DNA of 64,000 bases, taken from Saprospiraceae bacterium (GTDB lineage: Bacteria; Bacteroidota; Bacteroidia; Chitinophagales; Saprospiraceae). The notes below the pieces were generated by a model, which worked only from the letters and a program-made list of their open reading frames with translations, made no database searches and was not told the DNA's origin. How positions within the stretch are numbered: the first letter of the stretch is position 1; the number at the start of each line of letters is the position of its first letter. The stretch covers positions 2,480,501 through 2,544,500 of the forward strand of contig JADJRO010000001.1 of assembly GCA_016712145.1 (NCBI GenBank). Reading direction: 5' to 3'. Made by a program: the position numbers and the translations under genes. Of this stretch, positions 35,157 through 43,913 are shown in pieces.

Positions 35157-35812
35157 TACAGATTTAAATAACTCATCAACATATTAAATCGATCCTGCAA
35201 AGGATCATTAAATCGCTCTTCCGAAAATAGTTCAACTACTTCAATCCCATAACGCTGAAGCGAATTAACAATGCCTTGAGCATCCTGACAATTTAATTTT
35301 AGCGTTATAAATAAACTACCAGCATCAGATGCATCACTTACAAACGTTCCTAATACATTACAATCTTGTTCTTCTATAATTCGCGCAATTTTACTTAAGG
35401 AATAATCCATTCTCCGTTGACTTAACACGATTATGCAGCCTGGTTCAGACATTGCAAAACACTGGCCATAAAATTGAATGAGACTTTGCTTGGAAATGAT
35501 ACCAATAAATTCATCGTGATCATTAACAACTGCAATACAACTGAGGTGGTTTTCAACGATCCGGGTCCAAATCTCAAAAAAATGACTCTGGGGTCCGACC
35601 GAATCGTGAATTTGGCATGGGATTTCATTTAAACGTGTTGATTCATCGCATTCAAATAAATCATCTTTCGAAATCATTCCTTCAAAATGTTGCTTATCCA
35701 AAACAATTGCTTCAGTCAAACCCGCCTGTTGGAGATAATTTCTTGCAGTTCCAGCCGAATCTTTAACCGAAAACGCAGTTAAATTCTTGTCTATAAAATT
35801 GAGTGCTATCAT
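35156..35812 (-). CDS. CBS-domain pair protein
   Basis: This 218-residue protein carries two CBS motifs in residues 10-125 (AIVLDKQHFEGMISKDDL, CIAVVNDHDEFIGIISKQ) and a C-terminal ACT-like region (GCIIVLSQRRMDYSLSKIARIIEEQ, LFITLKLNC). The combination looks like a nucleotide-sensing regulatory protein. It lies upstream of the BamA-like and nadK genes, a conserved Bacteroidota neighbourhood. It starts four bases inside the restored TM2 gene end (ATGA). Confidence 0.8.
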   Translation of the reverse strand: MIALNFIDKNLTAFSVKDSAGTARNYLQQAGLTEAIVLDKQHFEGMISKDDLFECDESTRLNEIPCQIHDSVGPQSHFFEIWTRIVENHLSCIAVVNDHDEFIGIISKQSLIQFYGQCFAMSEPGCIIVLSQRRMDYSLSKIARIIEEQDCNVLGTFVSDASDAGSLFITLKLNCQDAQGIVNSLQRYGIEVVELFSEERFNDPLQDRFNMLMSYLNL

Positions 35813-36584
35813 TTATCTTTTATTAGTTCGATGGGTACTTTATTTACTAAAACAAGTTGCTCTTCTTGCTTTTCATGCTTTTCTTGCATTCTATTTTGAA
35901 GTTGCATTTTCAATTGCTCATTCAAACGGAATTGATTCTTTTTAAAATCTTCAAATACTGGCAAAACACGAATATACGCCAGGGCTTCGTGGTTTAATAT
36001 TTTTCATATTCCTTAAAACCATTTGCAACTGCCAAATCCAGATGTGTAAAAGCCTCCTTTGCTTGTTCTTCTAATGAATATGCACATGCAATATTAAAGT
36101 GAATGGCAAAATCTTCGGGGCTAGTTTCCAATGCCAATTTAAAATCTGCAATGGCCCCTTTCGTGTCAAAATCTTTGAATTTTTTTATTCCGGATTGCTT
36201 GAGGTTTTCAGCTTCTTTGCGTTTTTTAAAATTCACAACAGTTGGATAATTCCGGCTGCTTTTAGGTGAATCATCATCTATCATGATGTAGCGTCCTCCA
36301 CGATTAATCGTTCGTTCTTTTGATTTTTCAAGTCTTCTTCCAAATCGGTCTCTGAAAAAATAACTGTTGTACCGTCTATCAAATTCAGCATTGTCCATGG
36401 TTAAAAGTTTGTATGCATCGTACCATCCTAAAAATGCAGTCAATGGAATTCCTGCAATACGACCCAACCATATAAAAAGTGCTATATAGGATATACCCAA
36501 TTCTGGTTGCCGAAGATAAAATTTATGAGCTCCAAATCCGCCTGCAATGACTGCCAAAAGTATGGCTACAAATTTTTTCTTCAT
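35809..36584 (-). pseudogene. TM2-domain/TPR protein with a one-base frameshift near the C-terminus
   Basis: The first frame from ATG 36584 gives 196 residues: a TM2 domain (KKKFVAILLAVIAGGFGAHKFYLR, GLRIAG-type turn, FLGWYDAYKLL) and a TPR-like segment (KFKDFDTKGAIADFKLALE) ending EYEKY. A T-run of five (36000-36004, plus strand) is one short. With six, it reads EYEKILNHEALAYIRVLPVF and continues to TGA at 35809-35811, exactly overlapping the CBS gene start (ATGA). The restored length is 258 residues. Codon structure and the precise overlap show the extension is coding. Sequencing error in a homopolymer is the likeliest cause. Confidence 0.75.
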
Positions 36585-37804
36585 GTTTCTGAAAATTTAA
36601 ACGTAACCAGTGCAATATCATCAGGAATTTCCTCTTTTCCTTTAAAATCTGTTATATAGTCCATAATGGAATTACACATTTCCTTGGCGGGTGCATTTCG
36701 ATGTTCTAAGATATAACTGCGCAGCATGTCTTCAGTAAAATTTATCCCTAAGCTGTTTTTTAAATCGATTAATCCATCGGTAAATGCGACCAATATCGTA
36801 TTTTCTTTTAAATCTATAATTCCTTCATGAATTTCAGGTAATTGATCAAAATGACCGATAATCGTTGTCGTTGCCTTGAGGTCAATAAACTTTTCATCTT
36901 GAAATAAAACGGGTGGTATGTGGCCGGCATTTACATAATACAATTTCTTGTTTTTTAAATCTGCCACCGCAATAAAAAAAGTTAGATATTTCTCTCCTTT
37001 TGTAATTCTCATAACCGCTTGGTTTAAAACCATAACCAGGGTTTCAAGATCTTTGTATTGTTGACCAAGATTTTGCAACAAGGCTTGAAAATTTGCCATA
37101 ATCATTGCCGCTGCAATTCCTTTTCCAGATACATCTGCAATGCAAAAACATATTTTATGTTCGGAAAACCATAAGTAATCAATATAGTCACCTCCTACTT
37201 TGTAATGGGGCCTGTAGACATTGGCCAAAGAAAAGTTTGCTCCACATGGCATTTCTTCTGGAATCAACATTTGGGTTACCTCTTTTGCCAGCTCCCATTC
37301 TTTTTCTTGTACGATCTGCTTTCTAACCAAGCGCTTGTTCTCAATAGCTACTGCAACAATATTTGTAATGGATGTAATAAATTGAATATTATTAAAAATC
37401 TGATCACCTCTTTTTACACCACTAATTAACGAATATGCAATGGGTTCCGTTTTATGATAGACTGGAATAATAAATTCAAAACCTTGTAGTTTGGCATTAT
37501 CCGCTTTTTTAATCGTGTGCAATCGATTGTATTTAATAAACAATTGGGGTAAACTGGCTAAGTCTAATTCAGGATCTAAATCGTGTGTAACTACGAGTTG
37601 CCAGTTATCGTCTTCTCTGATAAAAAGTGCTAAACGCTCAATGCTGAGTTCCCAGGTCAAAAAACTTTTATACATATTGAAAAGTTCCTCCTGGGGTAGA
37701 TTTTCGTTAATTGCCTGGGTAATATTTAATAATGAGGTAATCTGAAGTTGTTTTAAACTCAGCTCATTTTCCATTTTCGTTAAAATTGCTTCTTCCCGGC
37801 TCAT
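36581..37804 (-). CDS. PP2C-type SpoIIE-family serine phosphatase with GAF-like domain
   Basis: The start is ATG at 37804 (MSREEAILTKM), overlapping the permease stop as ATGA. Longer readings run through the permease gene in another frame and are not used. The 407 residues have a coiled coil (10-30), a GAF-like domain (35-190) and a SpoIIE/RsbU phosphatase domain with VGGDYIDYLW, CIADVSGKGIAAAM, YVNAGHIPP and AFTDGL. The motifs for two-metal PP2C catalysis are present. It likely dephosphorylates an anti-anti-sigma-type partner, though none is in the window. Confidence 0.9.
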   Translation of the reverse strand: MSREEAILTKMENELSLKQLQITSLLNITQAINENLPQEELFNMYKSFLTWELSIERLALFIREDDNWQLVVTHDLDPELDLASLPQLFIKYNRLHTIKKADNAKLQGFEFIIPVYHKTEPIAYSLISGVKRGDQIFNNIQFITSITNIVAVAIENKRLVRKQIVQEKEWELAKEVTQMLIPEEMPCGANFSLANVYRPHYKVGGDYIDYLWFSEHKICFCIADVSGKGIAAAMIMANFQALLQNLGQQYKDLETLVMVLNQAVMRITKGEKYLTFFIAVADLKNKKLYYVNAGHIPPVLFQDEKFIDLKATTTIIGHFDQLPEIHEGIIDLKENTILVAFTDGLIDLKNSLGINFTEDMLRSYILEHRNAPAKEMCNSIMDYITDFKGKEEIPDDIALVTFKFSET

Positions 37805-38757
37805 CTGATTTCTTGCATTCTGACATCGGTTAAATCCCGCAGATGAGCGGTTATCACCTGAAAAGACAGAATCAGCAAAACTACAACAATCGAAGGAATC
37901 AATGCCAATAAGGGTTTTCCTGATATTGCATACGAATATTGTTCCTGAAGTATATTTCCAAGGCTGGGAATCGGAGGTTGAAGCCCAAAACCTAAAAAGG
38001 AAAGACCCGATTCCAGTAAAACTGCTAAAGCAAAGTTTCCAGCAGCACTGACCCATACCGGTCCCATTAAATTGGGTATAATGTGCTTAAATAAGATCCG
38101 AAATTCAGAAAATCCCATCGCTTTAGAAGCTTGAACAAATAACATCTCCTTATAATACAGCACCTGGGCCCGAACCAATCGGGCTACATCTCCCCACATG
38201 GTAAGTGCTATAGCTATAAAAATTGAACTAAAGGATCTTCCAAAGCTTAAAATGATAGCAAATGCCAATAAAATAGTGGGTAATGACCAAAAGACATTTA
38301 TTAGAATTGAAATAAATGCATCCGTCCTTCCACCAAAAAATCCTGCCAATCCACCCAATACCAATCCAATGATTAAGGACAAAACCACAGAAGCAAACCC
38401 TATAATCAGTGTATACCGCAGACCAACAACAATTCGGCTTAGGACATCTCTGCCAAACTTGTCGGTACCAAACCAAAAGCAGGAGCAGATCGTTTGCTTG
38501 TTTTGCTTGAATGCAACGACCTGGTTTTTATAAACAGACCTGTTTCCGCTTAAAAATCTATCAACGAAACCTTGGTCGGATTGGGTAATCAATTGCTTAT
38601 TCAAACAATATGTTTGGCCTGGATTCATCAAAGCAAATTCTGGAATTTGATTATTGGCAAACCTGCTTTGGTCTGGAATTATCAGGTAAGCTAAAAACGC
38701 GAATACACAACATCCAGACAAGAATACAATTGCACAATAAAAACTTACTTTTTCAAT
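37801..38757 (-). CDS. ABC transporter permease, DppC/OppC-like, start disrupted
   Basis: From TTG 38721 the frame gives 306 residues; in-frame sequence upstream to ATT 38757 extends the first TM helix (FYCAIVFL). One extra T in the 38749-38753 run would instead give TTG-AAA-AAA-GTA, a clean start (MKKVSFYCAI) at TTG 38756 overlapping the MazG stop, so a homopolymer error is likely. The body has FGTDKFGRDVLSR, six TM helices and the EAA loop (ASKAMGFSEFRILFKHIIPN), all DppC/OppC-type. No partner permease, ATPase or binding protein is adjacent. It would move peptides or nickel-type solutes. Confidence 0.85.
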   Translation of the reverse strand: MEKVSFYCAIVFLSGCCVFAFLAYLIIPDQSRFANNQIPEFALMNPGQTYCLNKQLITQSDQGFVDRFLSGNRSVYKNQVVAFKQNKQTICSCFWFGTDKFGRDVLSRIVVGLRYTLIIGFASVVLSLIIGLVLGGLAGFFGGRTDAFISILINVFWSLPTILLAFAIILSFGRSFSSIFIAIALTMWGDVARLVRAQVLYYKEMLFVQASKAMGFSEFRILFKHIIPNLMGPVWVSAAGNFALAVLLESGLSFLGFGLQPPIPSLGNILQEQYSYAISGKPLLALIPSIVVVLLILSFQVITAHLRDLTDVRMQEIR

Positions 38758-39088
38758 TTTTTAAGTTTTGGATTTTCAGTATGCCGCTTGTTATCTCGTG
38801 TTGTTTTTTTAAGCATGTTATTTTAAATGCTTGATCCAAGTCAATATTCAATTGATTTGCAAGACAGATCACCACAAATAAGATGTCGGAAAGTTCATCT
38901 TCTAATTGTGCTTTTAAATCGATCTCTGATTCTGCTTTTTTAAAGGATTGTTCTCCATATTTTCTGGCAATAAGTCTGGTGAATTCCCCAACTTCTTCCA
39001 TTAATAGCAGCGTGTTTGTCGTTTCATTAAAATAACGTACACCCAATTTTTGAATCCACGTATCTACGAGTTCTTGTTCTGATTTCAT
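38753..39088 (-). CDS. MazG-like nucleotide pyrophosphohydrolase
   Basis: This 111-residue protein has LLLMEEVGEFTRL (EExxE metal motif) and LEDELSDILFVVICLANQ (ExxD). This is the single-domain, all-alpha MazG-like NTP pyrophosphatase architecture, probably a dimer or tetramer. It hydrolyses NTPs, often aberrant ones, to NMP and PPi. It is directly downstream of dtd and its stop overlaps the disrupted permease start. Both are housecleaning functions. Confidence 0.88.
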   Translation of the reverse strand: MKSEQELVDTWIQKLGVRYFNETTNTLLLMEEVGEFTRLIARKYGEQSFKKAESEIDLKAQLEDELSDILFVVICLANQLNIDLDQAFKITCLKKQHEITSGILKIQNLKN

Positions 39089-39541
39089 TTATTCCCGTTG
39101 TTTAGAATCTATAAAAATAGTTACTGGACCATCATTGATCAATTCAATTTTCATATCAGCACCAAATACCCCTGTTTTAATTTCTTTATGGCTTGCTTGT
39201 TCGAGTGCTTTTATAAAAGCTAAATACCATTTATTTGCTTCTGATGGGAGTGCTGCCGCAGTAAATCCGGGTCTGTTCCCTTTTTTAGTACTCGCAAATA
39301 ACGTAAATTGACTTACTAACAAAATAGCTCCATTAATATCATGTACTGACAAATTCATCTGATCTTTTTCGTCTGAAAAAATTCGCAACTGGCAAATTTT
39401 ATTAACCAGCCAATCCACATCTATTTGTTGTTCATTTTGTCCGATCCCTAAAAAAACCAGAAGTCCTTTTTGAATCTCTGAATATTTAGTGCCTTCTATC
39501 CATAAAGAAGCCGAAAGAACCCGTTGAATTAAAACTCTCAT
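39089..39541 (-). CDS. dtd: D-aminoacyl-tRNA deacylase
   Basis: I start at ATG 39541 (MRVLIQRV, 150 residues), the normal Dtd N-terminus; an upstream ATG at 39595 adds a non-conserved leader. Motifs are LVSQFTLFA (SQxT) and NDGPVTIFIDS (Gly-cisPro, usually NxGPVTxxxx), the two Dtd active-site segments. It removes D-amino acids from mischarged tRNA. It is the first gene of the long minus-strand operon down to 31468. Confidence 0.93.
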   Translation of the reverse strand: MRVLIQRVLSASLWIEGTKYSEIQKGLLVFLGIGQNEQQIDVDWLVNKICQLRIFSDEKDQMNLSVHDINGAILLVSQFTLFASTKKGNRPGFTAAALPSEANKWYLAFIKALEQASHKEIKTGVFGADMKIELINDGPVTIFIDSKQRE

Positions 39542-39947
39542 AATTTTTTTATAAACATATATTTTAATTGTAAAGCTTAATCCACTGTTTATCAATATTT
39601 AAAAATCTATTTTTTCGCAGGTATTGAATTGGCTTTTAAACATTTGGACTCCATTTTTTAATAAGCTCCTCTTTTTTGCCTCAATTATATCTAATTTTTA
39701 ATTCAATTGTGAATAAATACTGGTTGTATCGCTTGTTTTAAACATTTTTTTACAAACCTGTTTTAAACAATTGTATTTTAAACATGTGTAATAAAACTTC
39801 TTTAATCCTTCTAAATCATTTATTTAGTATTCTAAAATATTTGTTTAAAAGATGTTTAAAACTAGAAAATATGGACCATTTAACATATTAACAGAGCCTT
39901 ATTCATATTCATCCTATTGTTTATATTTAAATAAAGATATATAAGAA
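39542..39947. promoter_or_regulatory. 406-bp divergent region with six TTTTAAACA elements
   Basis: The gap between dtd and ctaA has no ORF but carries an iterated nonamer. TTTTAAACA occurs forward at 39634, 39736, 39761 and 39776 and inverted (TGTTTAAAA) at 39842 and 39853. Six exact copies in 230 bases is far above expectation even at this AT content. Some lie close enough for cooperative binding. This looks like a regulatory cluster for heme A synthesis and/or the dtd operon; the factor is unknown. Confidence 0.55.
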
Positions 39948-41051
39948 GTGGAAAATTTAATTGAAGAAAAACCGCTTGGAAATACTCAATTTTGTGCGGT
40001 GGAAGTGCCTAAAAACAATAAATTTATTTTACAATGGCTTTGGGCTGGCCTAGTGCTTGTGTTAATCCAAATTATTTTAGGCGGTATTACCAGGCTGACA
40101 GGTAGCGGCTTAAGTATCACCCGTTGGGATATCATAACCGGAATTTGGTATCCACTGAACGAAGAACAATGGACTCACTATTTCGATTTATATAAGCAAA
40201 CGCCTCAATATACCAAGGTAAATGCCTGGATGGATCTGGAGCGTTTTAAATTTATTTTTTTTTGGGAGTATTTCCACAGGCTTTGGGCGCGTTTAATGGG
40301 ACTCGTTTTTATTGTACCCCTTAGTTACTTTTTATTTAAGAGATTACTTAGCAAACAACTAAAAGTTAAAGTGCTTGTAATTTTTATACTAGCTATTGTA
40401 GTTGCTTCTTTAGGATGGATTATGGTTGCAAGCGGATTGGTGAATTATCCATGGGTAAATGCTTATAAATTGTCATTTCACCTGAGTGTTGCTGTGTTGT
40501 TACTGGTGTATATTTATACTTCAATTCTGTTTGCAGAAGGAAATCAAATTAAATGGAATGAATTTAAAACGGTTATTAATTTGCCTGTTATTTTTTCACT
40601 CTTGATTTTTTTGCAAATTTATTTGGGTGGAGTTATGGCAGGAATGAAAGCCGCATTGGTTTCTCCTGAATGGCCTTTGTTATTAGGACAATGGCTTCCA
40701 AAAGAAATTTTTCAGTTTTCTAATTATTCAAATTTTTTATTTTCTGAGTATGAAATTTCACATACCGCACCTGTTATTATTCAATTTTTTCATAGAGTGA
40801 TTGCTTATTTAATTTTTATTTTATTTCTGTTAATTATTTATAAGTATCATTCCAAATTTAGAAGTACGTTATACCTCATTTTGTTTTTAGTTGTAGCACA
40901 AATTTTATTGGGGATATTTACTTTGATAAACAGTCATGGATCTGTTCCACTTTGGCTGGGTTCATTGCATCAATTAACCGGAATTGTATTATTATTGGCC
41001 AGTATTAATTTTTTAAGTATAGTTTCAAACGCTACCAGCTCAGCGAAATAG
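39948..41051 (+). CDS. ctaA: Heme A synthase (COX15/CtaA)
   Basis: The start is GTG at 39948. The 367-residue membrane protein has eight TM helices and the CtaA/COX15 signatures: GGITRLTGSGLSITRWD, WEYFHRLWARLMG, SFHLSVAV, IQFFHRVIAYLI and SLHQLTGIV. The four paired His residues bind the two hemes, and the length matches the COX15-type (type 2) enzymes. It oxidises heme O to heme A for cytochrome oxidase. A cluster of TTTTAAACA elements lies upstream. No other oxidase gene is in the window. Confidence 0.92.
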   Translation: MENLIEEKPLGNTQFCAVEVPKNNKFILQWLWAGLVLVLIQIILGGITRLTGSGLSITRWDIITGIWYPLNEEQWTHYFDLYKQTPQYTKVNAWMDLERFKFIFFWEYFHRLWARLMGLVFIVPLSYFLFKRLLSKQLKVKVLVIFILAIVVASLGWIMVASGLVNYPWVNAYKLSFHLSVAVLLLVYIYTSILFAEGNQIKWNEFKTVINLPVIFSLLIFLQIYLGGVMAGMKAALVSPEWPLLLGQWLPKEIFQFSNYSNFLFSEYEISHTAPVIIQFFHRVIAYLIFILFLLIIYKYHSKFRSTLYLILFLVVAQILLGIFTLINSHGSVPLWLGSLHQLTGIVLLLASINFLSIVSNATSSAK

Positions 41052-41111
41052 ATAAATTGCATTTCATTATTATTGGAATTAGATTATTTTTGTCGGAACC
41101 TTAAGCATTAT

Positions 41112-41879
41112 ATGGAATTTAAATTAATAGAAGAGGATAAATTTAAATATATAGAGACAAACACATCAGGGCCTAATCTGATGCTTTTGCATGGTCTTTT
41201 TGGTGCTTTAAGTAATTTTGAAGGGATTCTTAATCATTTTAAAGACAGGTATAATGTGATCATACCCATTTTACCGATTTACGAACTTCCTATTTTTAAA
41301 GCGTCCTTAAATGGTTTGGTAGAGCATGTTTTGGATTTTGTCAAGTTTAAGCAGTTTGTAAAGCTCAACTTAGTTGGAAATAGTTTAGGAGGTCATATTG
41401 CCTTATTATATGCCCTTGCAGATGCCGAAAAGATCAATTCAATTACTTTAACAGGCAGTTCCGGTCTGTTTGAAAGTGGAATGGGAAGCAGTTTCCCTAA
41501 ACGGGGAGATTACGAGTACATTAAGAATAAGACGGAAGAGACGTTTTTTGATCCAAGTGTAGCAACTAAAGAATTGGTTGATGAAGTATATGATATTGTA
41601 AATGATCGCGGAAAAGCAATTCGGGTAATAGCCACTGCAAAATCAGCGATTCGACACAATTTAGGGGATAAACTCCAAAATATTCATGCACCTACTTTAT
41701 TGATTTGGGGTAAAAACGATGGAGTTACGCCGCCATTTGTAGCCGAAAAGTTTAAAGAGTTGATTCCAAATGCCAGTTTATTTTTTCTTGATTCGTGTGG
41801 ACATGCTCCAATGATGGAAAAACCGGTTGAATTTAACCGTATTTTAGATGAATTTCTTACCAAAGAAAGTGCTAACTAA
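41112..41879 (+). CDS. Alpha/beta hydrolase
   Basis: I start at ATG 41112 (MEFKLIEEDK, 255 residues); an upstream TTG in frame adds a leader without support. The fold shows LLHGLFGALSNF (oxyanion loop), LVGNSLGGHIALL (nucleophile Ser in GNSLGG), LIWGKNDGVTPP (Asp) and DSCGHAPMMEKP (His). This is a soluble hydrolase of the epoxide-hydrolase/haloperoxidase-like group; the substrate is unknown. It follows heme A synthase by 60 bases and may share its transcript. Confidence 0.85.
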   Translation: MEFKLIEEDKFKYIETNTSGPNLMLLHGLFGALSNFEGILNHFKDRYNVIIPILPIYELPIFKASLNGLVEHVLDFVKFKQFVKLNLVGNSLGGHIALLYALADAEKINSITLTGSSGLFESGMGSSFPKRGDYEYIKNKTEETFFDPSVATKELVDEVYDIVNDRGKAIRVIATAKSAIRHNLGDKLQNIHAPTLLIWGKNDGVTPPFVAEKFKELIPNASLFFLDSCGHAPMMEKPVEFNRILDEFLTKESAN

Positions 41880-41955
41880 TTGATTATTAGGTTTAAATAC
41901 TTTGAAAGCAGCGTTTTGAAAAGAAAGAGCGTCTTAACATAAAGCTAGTGGTCTC

Positions 41956-42492
41956 GTGGAAATAGAACAGATCATACAAGGTTGCCTAAAGGGAGATCGC
42001 ATCAGTCAAAAGGCATTGTTTGATCGCTATTCAGGGAAAATGTTGGCGGTCTGTAGTCGCTATTCAAGACATTTGATGGAAGCTGAAGACCTCTTACAGG
42101 ATGGCTTTATAAAAGTATTTACCAACCTGGAACAATATAAGTTTGAAGGTCCATTCGAGCAATGGATCCGGAGAATCATGATCAACAATGCTATTAAAAA
42201 TTGTCACCGGAAGAGTTTTCAAAATGAATACTCCGTGGGTGATGAGCTTCCGGAAACGTTTGAAGATCCTGAAGCAATTGATAGTATGAGTGAACGGGAA
42301 TTACTCGGGCTGATTAGTGAATTACCGGATGGATATCGGATGGTCTTTAATCTTTATGCCATAGAAGGGTATTCTCATAAAGAAATAAGCGAAAGTTTAA
42401 AAATTGAGGAGAGCACTTCAAGATCTCAATTGGTTAAAGCAAGGAAAGTATTACAAGATAAATTATTAAAGCTACAAAAAACTACTATATGA
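41956..42492 (+). CDS. ECF-type RNA polymerase sigma factor
   Basis: The start is GTG at 41956. The 178-residue protein has sigma region 2 (EDLLQDGFIKVFTNLEQY, WIRRIMINNAIKN) and region 4 (LPDGYRMVFNLYAIEGYSHKEISESLKI, RSQLVKARKVL), the ECF pattern. Its stop overlaps the ATG of the next gene (ATGA), whose product has an anti-sigma-like N-terminus. The pair is therefore a probable sigma/anti-sigma module. Confidence 0.92.
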   Translation: MEIEQIIQGCLKGDRISQKALFDRYSGKMLAVCSRYSRHLMEAEDLLQDGFIKVFTNLEQYKFEGPFEQWIRRIMINNAIKNCHRKSFQNEYSVGDELPETFEDPEAIDSMSERELLGLISELPDGYRMVFNLYAIEGYSHKEISESLKIEESTSRSQLVKARKVLQDKLLKLQKTTI

Positions 42493-43913
42493 TTAATTCG
42501 GGCTGGATGGATAAACTATTTCAAAAGAAACTTCAAAATTTTGAAATGCAGGTTAATCCGCACGTTTGGGAAACTATAGCCAAAAAACTCGATGAAGATA
42601 AACGCAGACCTCATTTATTGGGCAGCTGGTGGACAATCTTATTGTCTTCTCTCATCGTTTTTATGGTTATTGGAGCCGGAACCTATATCGTTACAAAGTG
42701 GTTGAAATTCCAAAAACTTGAACAACAGCGCAATAAGGATCTTCCAATGATTCCTGAAACGGTTGATTATTCTTCTCTTGCTAGTTCAACAAACTCAAAT
42801 AAAGCGCCTCTTGCGATCAAAGATTTAAATCTTAATAAAAGAAAGCGTAGCAATCCAAGTACAGCAATTCATACAAAAAACATATCTACAAACAAGTTCA
42901 TTTCAGAAAATAAAGCAGGACGCGTTGAACAGAATAAATTAACGGACATTGAAACGCCTTCTAATTTTTTAATTGAATCAGAGACGAAATTCAACAAAGT
43001 CATTACACAAGGTGTATCAGCATATACTGCGGAAAATTTAACCGCATCTGCAGATCCAATCTTTTTAGAAACGCTTGTTTCAGGGCCCAATAGCGCAATT
43101 TATCCTGATCTAATCTTGCAAGATTCTAAAAAAAGCAATGAAGAATCTTTAATATCAAGCACAGAAAATAAAGCATCCAGTGTGTTGGATGGATGTAATG
43201 TTTATAAAAGCAGGAAGCCACACTTTTTTATGGATGTTTATTTTTCTCCAGAATTAGCAAACCGCACGTTAAGCACAAATGACCCTTCTTTGGTTAAATA
43301 TGCTATTGAGCGGTCCAATTCAGAGAAACCTATTATGTCTTATAGTATTGGAGTACGTGGATCTTTTGTTGCTGCAAATGGATTGACATTCCGTGGAGGA
43401 ATAGCTTATGCAAAAAATAAGGAGCGTTTCGATTTTGTAAAAGAACGGCAAAAAATTACCAAAGAAATAAAAGACAAAGATGGAAATGTGGTGAGTACCC
43501 AAGTTGAAGAGAAAGTGATTCTTGATAAAATCTACAATCAATATAATTACCTGGATTTACCGATTACGATTGGTTTTGAAAAAGACCTGAAAGACTTTAT
43601 TCTTTCTCTTAATGGTGGAATCGGTTTAAATCTTTGGTCAAGTCAAAGTGGTAAAATTTACAAGGAAGATATTAAAAATGTTTATGACCTTAAAAACGGA
43701 GGAGAAGCAGGCGTTTCTTTTTTTAGAAAAAATGCTGGGCTTAGTTTAATAACCAGTGTTGGTTTAAATTATAAGTACAATGAGCGGATTCTATTATTGT
43801 TAGAGCCATCCATGAGATATTATTTGCATTCATTATCTAATACTGAAAATCCAATCAGCCAAAAATATGTTTTCATTGGATTAAATATCGGATTGAGTTA
43901 TAGAATTCAATAA
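42489..43913 (+). CDS. Anti-sigma-like N-terminus fused by a TM helix to an outer-membrane-type barrel domain
   Basis: This 474-residue protein begins with a short cytoplasmic region (KLFQKKLQNFEMQVNPHVWETIAKKLD) of the kind found in Bacteroidota anti-sigma proteins. One TM helix (about 49-72) follows, then a Ser/Asn/Lys-rich linker (75-235). The C-terminal domain is an outer-membrane-beta-barrel type (DVYFSPELANRTLS, YNQYNYLDLPITIGFEKDL, ending YVFIGLNIGLSYRI). It overlaps the ECF sigma by four bases. A protein with an inner-membrane helix and a barrel-like C-terminus is unusual; the barrel fold may sit in the periplasm. Confidence 0.75.
   Translation: MINSGWMDKLFQKKLQNFEMQVNPHVWETIAKKLDEDKRRPHLLGSWWTILLSSLIVFMVIGAGTYIVTKWLKFQKLEQQRNKDLPMIPETVDYSSLASSTNSNKAPLAIKDLNLNKRKRSNPSTAIHTKNISTNKFISENKAGRVEQNKLTDIETPSNFLIESETKFNKVITQGVSAYTAENLTASADPIFLETLVSGPNSAIYPDLILQDSKKSNEESLISSTENKASSVLDGCNVYKSRKPHFFMDVYFSPELANRTLSTNDPSLVKYAIERSNSEKPIMSYSIGVRGSFVAANGLTFRGGIAYAKNKERFDFVKERQKITKEIKDKDGNVVSTQVEEKVILDKIYNQYNYLDLPITIGFEKDLKDFILSLNGGIGLNLWSSQSGKIYKEDIKNVYDLKNGGEAGVSFFRKNAGLSLITSVGLNYKYNERILLLLEPSMRYYLHSLSNTENPISQKYVFIGLNIGLSYRIQ

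Noticed and set aside
36581..38056. PP2C phosphatase starting at 38056
   Set aside because: The extra 84 residues translate the permease gene in another frame and have no phosphatase-like sequence; ATG 37804 forms a normal ATGA overlap.
39542..39947. tRNA or small RNA in the dtd-ctaA gap
   Set aside because: No cloverleaf or conserved T-loop was seen; the sequence is AT-rich with repeated nonamers instead.
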